A stretch of DNA of 29,658 bases from assembly GCA_009602725.1 (NCBI GenBank), contig WELB01000060.1:481019-510676 (forward strand). Reading direction: 5' to 3'. This stretch comes from Spirogloea muscicola. Lineage: Eukaryota; Streptophyta; Zygnematophyceae; Spirogloeales; Spirogloeaceae. Below the pieces are notes generated by a model. It ran no database searches. It worked only from the letters and a program-made list of their open reading frames with translations, and had not been told where the DNA came from. Position numbers and translations under genes: made by a program. Shown in pieces: positions 23,419 to 29,658 of this stretch; the stretch's first letter is position 1; every line of letters starts with the position of its first letter.

Positions 23419-23795
23419 TCGCGCCCGCCGGGATTTGAGCGTGGTCTGGAGGGCAGGCCCAGGGCCTGAACGGCTACCTCCGGCTGCAGGCCGGGCGGGC
23501 GCGCAGGGACAGCTTCGCGGCGCCTGCAGCTGCAGCGCCAGCCGGCCGCTGCATGGCTCCGGCGAGCTGGCTCTGAGGTCCAGGCCGAGGCCAGCGGGGA
23601 GGCCTCGCTGCGGCGCAGATCCGGCGCGCCGAGGATCTGCGCTGCAAGGGCGGTGTGCCGCCGGTTGAGCAGGCTGCGGCCTGCTGAGGGAGCACCCGGA
23701 GCAGGAGCGAGGCGCGGGCAGGCAAGGCAGGTGCCGGAGCACGTCAGCGGCGCGGCCAGGTTGGCGCGCCCGGGAGCGCCCACGTCGCGCCTTTG
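22661..23795 (+). other. GC-rich region upstream of the GT34 gene
   Basis: Likely promoter and leader of the glycosyltransferase plus unassigned DNA. Several long frames on both strands are Ala/Arg/Pro/Gly-rich shadows without domains. An N sits at 23375. Confidence 0.4.
23388..23418. repeat. CCG trinucleotide microsatellite
   Basis: About ten uninterrupted CCG units, 13 bases after the N at 23375, so assembly here may be imperfect. Confidence 0.9.
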
Positions 23796-26139
23796 ATGGA
23801 CCCCAGGGTCCCTGCGGGTGCCCTGACAGCATTTCCAGCACCGGCAGCGCCGCTGCCGCCCGCCTGCAAGGCGGCCAAGGGCTGGCCGCTCCGGGAACGG
23901 GACCCTTGGCGCGCCGCGCATAAGCCAGGGACGACGTCGGCGCCAGCACTGCTGGCGTTGCAACTCCTACTGGCGGCCACTGTGATCGTGTCCTGCGCAT
24001 CCTTGATTCTAGTTGGGCCGGATGTTGTCCTCCGGAACGCCAACCACCTGGGGCGGAGTTACTGCAGGCTCCATGCGCGCGATCGGCCTGGCGCCGGCGG
24101 TGCAACTGCCAATGACTTGGCAACAGAGCTGCCCAGACTCCGTATTGCCATTGTGAGCTGCGCCGACGACTCACAGGGCGCCCGCTCCAAGCAAAATTTT
24201 GACGGTCTGATGCAGCTCACCGGTGCCACCAAGGAATCGTACGCCAAGCGGCATGGGTATACGTTCATCGACTCCAGTGACGTCATTGATCACAGGTATT
24301 ATACAGCTCCACTTTCTCCCCTCCATGTTCCTACTTGCAGAGACTGGTTCAGGTCGACCATGTAGTCCACATGGTCGAGCAAATTGATGCGTGCTGGGAG
24401 AATCAACATTGGTAATCAAGTGATAAAAGTCAGTGACACTCTTGCATCTGGACAGATTCACAGTTGGAAGTCATTGACAGGAGAGCCCAAGACGGCTGTA
24501 TTCACAATAACTTCAAAGACTAATTGCAGTTGAAGTTGGTCTCCTACAAGTATACAGGCTTGTGTGATTGCTTCCTGTGGCTGTGGCTATAAGGGTCGCA
24601 TAAGTAGGCACAGATGCTTTCAGCTAAACCTAATGGTTGCACTGGTTGCGCTTGCAGTCGGCCAGCGAGCTGGAGTAAGATAAAGGCTGTCCTGGCGCAC
24701 CTCCGCGAGTTCGATCTCGTCTTTTGGACGGACGCTGATTCCCTAGTTGCAAACCACGACGTGTCGCTACAGGAAGTCCTACACTTTGCAACAGGGGGGC
24801 GAAAATTGGACAATCTTCCTGATCTCATTCTTACAGGTCAGCATCCTCAATTACAGCCACGCGTGCAGATGTAAACTCATGTACCTGTAAGGCCTGCAGT
24901 GCTAGTAGACAGCGTCCTGTAGGCCTTCTCCCTGTAGTGGTTTGCAGACCAGGGCAACAGACTATGGCTGTGGTTGGCCAAGTACTTGTAGGCAGTCCAT
25001 GAACAGATTCAGCATCTCAAACTTGAAGCCTTGCCAGCACCAGTACACTGCTCTAGGATCTAGCCTGTGTCATACTGTGTATATGCTTGTTGAATGTAAG
25101 ACCTGTGCTGGTCAGGGCGCTCAAGTCGTAAGAGAGAAAAAGTCTGGTCTGTGAATCCAAGATTCAGTGCTGCAAGCCACGTGTCATCTCGCTTTCACCA
25201 GGACCTTGAGGTCATGATACTGCTCTTCAAGTGAGACAGAACTGCACGAACCAGTTGGGATTGGTGTGGCAGCAAGCAGCCCACACAGTCTCTGTACACT
25301 AGGGACTTTGCGGACTGGCCGTGGGCATTGAACTCTAAGAAAATACTTCAGCTGACACTCTCTTACCCCTGAACTTTGCTGCAGCGGACACGTCAGGCGT
25401 GAATGCGGGGATGTTCTTTTTCCGGAATACAACATGGAGCCACGAGTTCTTGGAACACTGGTGGAACCAGACGAGCTATGTGCTACCATTCGGGCTGTCC
25501 AAAAGCGGTGACAATGACGCGCTCAAGAGCCTCATACGCGACATGCCATCTGAAGACCTGCGGCAGCACGTTGCCATCTCTCCAGCACAGGTCAGTCAAT
25601 GCTTGCCATGGTAGCTAGTCTGACTACCATGCATGATTTACACTGTCCCTCTAGGGCAGGCCATGTGCAGGCCATGTGCAGGCCATGTGCAGGCCACGTC
25701 TCAAAGGGCAGAAACCTTTTTGGATGTGCCCATCAGCTGGACAAATGGTTACCAAGTAGAAATGGTCTTGCAAACTCGTTAAGATTGTGCTATAAGAACT
25801 GTAGATCTTTGAGGCTCCACGGATGTCAGGTGGTTGTCACTGCTTCAGGAGAGTGACTTTGACAGTGACACTAAGATTGCAAAGCGATCATAACCATACA
25901 GTGAAGCTTTTCTCATGCAGTGTGCTTTCAATTCATACCCATGGGTTGTGAATTTGAAAAATTACGTCCGGCTGGTGCGAAGGTCGCACTTCATTTGGCG
26001 TGGCGCCTACTCGCGTGGTGACTTCATGGTCCATCTTGCAGGGCTCAATGACAAGCGCAAGTATGCGCTGGGGGTGCTGCAAGGGCTGCGGCAGCATCAC
26101 TCGTACCCGCCAATGTCCTATGCACGGAAGCTCTTATAG
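23796..26139 (+). CDS. Family GT34 (GMA12/MNN10-type) glycosyltransferase
   Basis: Exons 23796-24295, 24658-24836, 25385-25590 and 25921-26139 join in phase to 367 residues. Residues 1-50 are a basic/proline-rich cytosolic tail; about 51-73 is one membrane helix; the rest is the lumenal domain, so this is a type II Golgi-style protein. Family marks: RLRIAIVSC (about 114-122), YAKRHGYTFID (149-159), SWSKIKAVL (171-179), WTDADSLV with the metal-binding D192-x-D194, GVNAGMFFFRNT in exon 3, and RGDFMVHLAG (327-336). GT34 includes yeast mannan alpha-galactosyl/mannosyltransferases and plant xyloglucan xylosyl- and galactomannan galactosyltransferases, all using nucleotide sugars; donor and acceptor cannot be told here. 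Catalytic motifs look intact. The ATG is the first in frame before the membrane helix, but the GC-rich upstream DNA leaves the true start open. Confidence 0.93.
25656..25699. repeat. 11-bp tandem repeat in GT34 intron 3
   Basis: Four units of GCAGGCCATGT; the last is GCAGGCCACGT. Confidence 0.95.
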
Positions 26140-27480
26140 TCACTGTCAAGCCCGCCAAGAAGATCAAGCCAGCAAACAAGGCTGCTCGCATGGCACCTCA
26201 TAGATGGCCTCGGCACTTTGCAAGGAGGCAGCTTGTGAAGGGGCAGTCACTTAGGAGGAGTGACTGGCGGTGTTTGGCCTGCCTGGCAAGCTGCTTCGCT
26301 GCACTATCTAGGGCCATGCAGGAACAGTACAGGGGAGCAATTGCTGGCTTGGCAAGAGCAGCGCAGAGGGCTCTCTCAACCCTGGAGACAGAGTAGTTGT
26401 GAACTTGTCATGGTCTTCTGCTTTGCAGTGGCTGCAATGTTTGCGGAGGAGCCCAGGTCAAGCATCGGTGACTTAGTTGCAGATCGTGCAGTGACGACAT
26501 TCCATTCAATTCATTCATTAGGCTCCTCATGGGAGCACTAGTAGCGGTAATTGGCCATCCAGCACTCATCCCCTCCTGGTGACGGTCCTCAGCGGACTTG
26601 AGTTCCGCCGGCCCTCCCTCTGCGTGGCGTTTAAGTGAAGCAGGAAATGAATTAGAGCTTCCGCGGCTGGAACATATTGGCTGGCAAAAGGGCATGCCAA
26701 GTACACAGAAATGCAGCAGTATGTCTCCACAGACCATGTTTGAGGAGATGCCCTTCCGTGTACCAGCTTGAAATGATCTGCTCATAAAGGCAGCCTGTGT
26801 TACCTTCCCTTGTGCTATTGGATGCTTGATAGTAGCACTTCCGCAGCATGTTACTGCGGTGCCTTTTAATGCATGTTGCTGGCAAGAGTGTTGCAAAGAG
26901 CTGTAAGTGTACTGTGCATTGACCTGTCCATGGTGCAGATTGGGCAATGCATAGCTAGCAGTATACAATTGTGGCGTGTTAGACTTCCAGTGCTGCTGAG
27001 TAGTAATTCCTACTGACTGTTGTCTATTTGCCTGCCTCCCTCATTACTCACTCGCTATATGCTAGGTGATGATTGAAGAACCAGGCCTGCTGAGGCCGCC
27101 AATGCAAAAATTGCATTTAGCAGAGCCAGTCGTTTGGGACCGTCTGCACTTCTGACTATCTGTACTGCTGCATGAAACACCACCCCTCTGTCTCTTGTCA
27201 CATGCCACCCCTTCTCCCCCCCAAACCGCCTCCCTTCTCCCTTCACCTTCCAACTGCCGCTAAGTACAACTGGACGACAGATGGCATAGACTGCCACTCA
27301 GCAGGTCAAGGCCATGAGCTAGTCTGACTATCATCTGGTGCGCCATGCCATATATGCTGTCAATGGCGCCTGAGAGACGTGAGAACAGGAGTTGGTCAGC
27401 CTCAGGCTCTGAGCACAAATGTTGGCCGACAGAGGTCAAAGCGCCTGTCACGAGGTACAGAATGGGAAAGGACAAAGCGA
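26140..27480 (+). other. GT34 3'UTR and gene-free spacer
   Basis: The 3'UTR probably ends near 26920. A Lys-rich frame directly after the stop and a minus-strand frame at 26408-26968 have no domain. 26910-27480 has a small palindrome at 27101-27117 (AATGCAA, AAA, TTGCATT) and nothing gene-like. Confidence 0.5.
26902..26906 (+). promoter_or_regulatory. TGTAA poly(A) signal of GT34
   Basis: First TGTAA after the stop, giving a 3'UTR of about 780 bases. Confidence 0.6.
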
Positions 27481-28115
27481 GTATTGTATGTCAAGTGCCA
27501 GCGCAGGTACAATTCAAATGCAAGCACATCCACAGATATAAGCCGCCTGCTGCCTTGCTGACCCGCTCAGAACTATGAATTAGCACACGAAGGTCCTAGA
27601 TTGATGGCAAACGGCAAAGTCTAAGCCCCCTCTGCAACCGACTCGAGATCCTCAATGGGCGAGCCCTTTCTCATTCTGGTGCATGCGCCCGAGCTCGCTG
27701 CAGACAGGCTGAAAGCGGTCTTGCAAGTGCGTGAGAATGTGGATCTGCTGCGGACAAGCCCTTGGCGGCTCGCACAACCTCACTACATGGGCATTTTTTA
27801 TTAGCAAACATCTCCAGCAATGTATGAAGTGGAGAACCTACTGATCAATAGACGTCAACTGCGGCTGATAGGAGGTAACGGGCGTAGGTGAGGCTGCAAC
27901 CCCTTCCGTTCTGCCCTACCCATTGCCTGGCCAGCATTGTAAGTCAACGCAGGCCATTGTACGCCTTGGTGACGACGACAACAACGACAAATCAAAGGCG
28001 AAGCTCATCCAAAGTGGGGCGACGGCCATGAAAGGCCCGCAAGAGCTGTTGATTCCTTCGGACAAAGCTTCAAAAGATTTGCTCGAAGACGCGGCCAGAG
28101 TGAGCCAGTGGCCGC
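27480..28115 (-). mobile_element. Highly degenerate family B copy
   Basis: The 3'UTR match begins near 27507 (GTACAATTCAAATGCAAGCA; compare GTACAAAGGCAAGCACATC). Beyond it lie GACCCGCTCAG (27561-27571), a counterpart of CLQRAQANALHQKAG at about 27670-27715, and a counterpart of VVVTEAYKGPAS at about 27940-27990 (ACGCCTTGGTGACGACGACA). Stops and indels are frequent. It is older than the copies at 4.3-6.2 kb. Confidence 0.65.
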
Positions 28116-28504
28116 CTTTCTCTATGGGCGCGCACTTTCTTTCGGGCCAGTGAGATGGAGTGTGTATTAAGAGAAACAGCGCTTCCAAATTGACTGGTGG
28201 CTGTGAGAGGCCAACCTAAAAGAATCCTTGGACAAGGTCTGGAGGGGCCGCATGGTGTAGAAAGCAAGATACTAACTTCGAAGCCAGCAGCAAAATGCGA
28301 AGCCGGCAGCAAGGGATTTTTGTCTCTTATTCAGGCGGATGGAGGGCCTGAGTGGCTAAGCTCCCACATTCTCCCAGCCACCGCCCTCTTCTGGAAGTGT
28401 CATTTCGACATTCTGCTAAGTACAAAGGCAAGCATATCGACAGATGTACATCATTACCTGCTAAGAGTCCGTCTGTCTCGCTCGGTAACCGCGAGTGAGC
28501 ACGT
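28116..28504. repeat. Mixed hairpin-repeat and family B scraps
   Basis: CTATGGGCGCGCACTTTC at about 28123-28140, a minus-strand hairpin repeat at about 28185-28245 (GGCTGTGAGAGGCCAACC), CAGCCACCGCCCTCTTCTGG at about 28376-28395 and a family B tail (AAGTACAAAGGCAAGCATAT) at about 28419-28438. No gene. Confidence 0.55.
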
Positions 28505-29658
28505 AGAAGAAGGCTCGCCCATAGAGAAAGAGGGGCTGGCAAAGCCAGCCCAAAAAGAATGGACAATGTCCAAAGCCGAAGAATGAGATGCCGAGGAAGG
28601 ACTCCTCTACTCTACCAATCACGACAACATACTAGGGAAGCTCAGTACCCGCGAGTGAGCAACATCAAGTCCGAGTAGCTCGAGGCAGGGAAGGAGGCAC
28701 TCCGCCGAGACCCGGAGGCAACGGCCAGAGCGCGTCCTGCGCGCGTGTGGACAGCGTGGGCAAGGGATCGCTGGAACGATACCGCCAAGCGCATGCGAAA
28801 GACCTGGGCGAGCGACCCGGCGGCGTTGAAGCCGGGCAGCGCCCCGGCGGACCCGACCGCCGGTCAATAGCCTGACAAGCAAGCCGCTGGAGGAGATCCA
28901 GCCAGCGGCTGCCGAAGGCCCCGTGAACATCGATCGCCAGGGCCGCGAACTCATCACCGACCGGGTGATCGGCATATTTTCGCTCTTTTGCCCGGGCTGC
29001 CAGGCCTACCGCATGCCCTGCAAACGACGCCGACCTGTTGGAATTGTTGTAGTCGTAGCAGTCAGTTGCCACCGCGTCGGCGATGATTCGGGAACCGCCG
29101 CCGGGCCGGATAGCGACCAGGTCGGCGCGTCGGGTGTGCGACTGGCCGTCCTCGCCCCGCAGGATGGGCATGACTGAGGAGCACTCCACCGCCACCTTGA
29201 AGCCCGCCTCCGCAAACACCCCCTGCATACCATCGCGCAGGAGATCATGGGAAGCGGTCCGCTCGCCTCCGTGGGCGCAACGGAGCATGTGCGCGGCCAG
29301 CTCCGCAGGGACGGCGTGCCGGGCGCCGCACTCGCACTGTGTGACACCTGTAAGGCAGGGAGCGAGGAGCCCCAAGAGCCGATGCACCGCCGTCCGGTAG
29401 ACTTCGTCTGGCATGGTAAGTGCTGCATAGAGTGGGAGCGCTTGGAGCCAGGCCGCCGCCCCAGGGGAAGAGGCGGAGAGAAGCCGAGCACGCCCGCGAA
29501 AGTCAGACGGAGGGAGAAGCTCCACCGCCTGGTCAGAGGCCGCCTTCTCGACCAACGCCGTGAAGCGTGCCTGGGCACGCAGGTCTGGAGTGTGGGCGAG
29601 GTGCCGGAAAGGAACAGTCTGCTCGGACATGTTGGGGTGGACCTGCAGGAGCCTGTCG
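28505..29658 (-). mobile_element. Longest family A copy, open at right edge
   Basis: From the right edge, the minus strand carries about 270 codons of family A protein, then a frameshift, the conserved C-terminus SDLMLLTRGY (TGA at 28642-28644) and a 3'UTR with perfect hairpin GGGCTGGC (28533-28540), AAA, GCCAGCCC (28544-28551). The UTR ends near AAGGCTCGCCC at about 28510. The left part matches 1-216. Its protein is described in the CDS entry. Confidence 0.85.
28665..29658 (-). CDS. Non-LTR retrotransposon protein, C-terminal part, frameshifted
   Basis: The frame stays open to the window edge upstream of the methionine at 29630, so the 5' part, presumably with reverse transcriptase, lies outside. 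Counting from that methionine: a GAAAWLQALPLY motif at about 57-68 (GAWL..LP is common before the zinc region of such proteins), a Cys/His cluster C99-x-C101-x12-H114-x3-C118, GGERTASHDLL at about 121-131, then an endonuclease-like domain with RRADLVA (167-173), PGGG, IIADAVATD (182-190), K215/K217 and Y219, and DVHGAFGSRWLDLL (234-247). This arrangement fits R2/CRE-like elements with a restriction-like nuclease. One base is missing at about 28841-28860 compared with the 4.2-kb copy, shifting the frame and replacing the normal C-terminus with unrelated residues up to 28665. Confidence 0.8.
   Translation of the reverse strand, partial: DRLLQVHPNMSEQTVPFRHLAHTPDLRAQARFTALVEKAASDQAVELLPPSDFRGRARLLSASSPGAAAWLQALPLYAALTMPDEVYRTAVHRLLGLLAPCLTGVTQCECGARHAVPAELAAHMLRCAHGGERTASHDLLRDGMQGVFAEAGFKVAVECSSVMPILRGEDGQSHTRRADLVAIRPGGGSRIIADAVATDCYDYNNSNRSASFAGHAVGLAARAKERKYADHPVGDEFAALAIDVHGAFGSRWLDLLQRLACQAIDRRSGPPGRCPASTPPGRSPRSFACAWRYRSSDPLPTLSTRAQDALWPLPPGLGGVPPSLPRATRT

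Noticed and set aside
23079-24174. Two minus-strand frames of 294 and 358 codons opposite the GT34 start
   Set aside because: They are antisense to the supported GT34 exon 1 and pass through an N and a CCG microsatellite; composition is Ala/Arg-rich without motifs.

Overview
The window looks like nuclear DNA from a GC-rich green alga, probably a chlorophyte and perhaps a trebouxiophyte; the lineage is inferred, not proven. Genes are split by many short introns with GT-AG borders and one GC-AG border. In each of the four cellular genes the first TGTAA, the usual chlorophyte poly(A) signal, lies downstream of the stop. Non-LTR retrotransposon debris fills much of the space between genes. No bacterial features, tRNA, rRNA or CRISPR array were seen.

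Layout. 1-415: truncated 3' ends of retrotransposon family A. 576-2776 (+): seven-exon acireductone dioxygenase of the methionine salvage cycle. 2777-4167: ARD 3'UTR and gene-free DNA. 4168-11812: a dense retrotransposon graveyard with two families (A and B), both orientations, nested insertions with short target-site duplications, and a dispersed hairpin repeat. 11813-13085: GC-rich DNA with a 227-base assembly gap. 13086-14473 (+): four-exon secreted protein with 28 cysteines and no family I recognise. 16065-20185 (-): fourteen-exon secreted family 1 glycoside hydrolase, convergent with the cysteine-rich gene. 20186-23795: old repeats, then a GC-rich region. 23796-26139 (+): four-exon type II membrane glycosyltransferase of family GT34. 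26140-29658: 3'UTR, then degenerate family B and a long family A fragment that runs off the right edge.

Three of the four cellular genes enter the secretory pathway: a cysteine-rich secreted protein, a beta-glycosidase and a Golgi-type glycosyltransferase. This fits cell-wall or extracellular matrix work, but a shared pathway is only inference. ARD is cytosolic housekeeping metabolism.

The most informative structure is the repeat landscape. Family A encodes a C-terminal Cys/His cluster plus a restriction-endonuclease-like domain. Its 3'UTR carries a perfect GC-rich hairpin that also occurs as a separately amplified repeat. Family B copies are 5'-truncated, lack a poly(A) tail, and in three cases sit inside family A or hairpin-repeat DNA between duplications of 4, 6 and 7 bp. 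Exon borders were read by eye from splice consensus, phase and family conservation; no transcript data were available.
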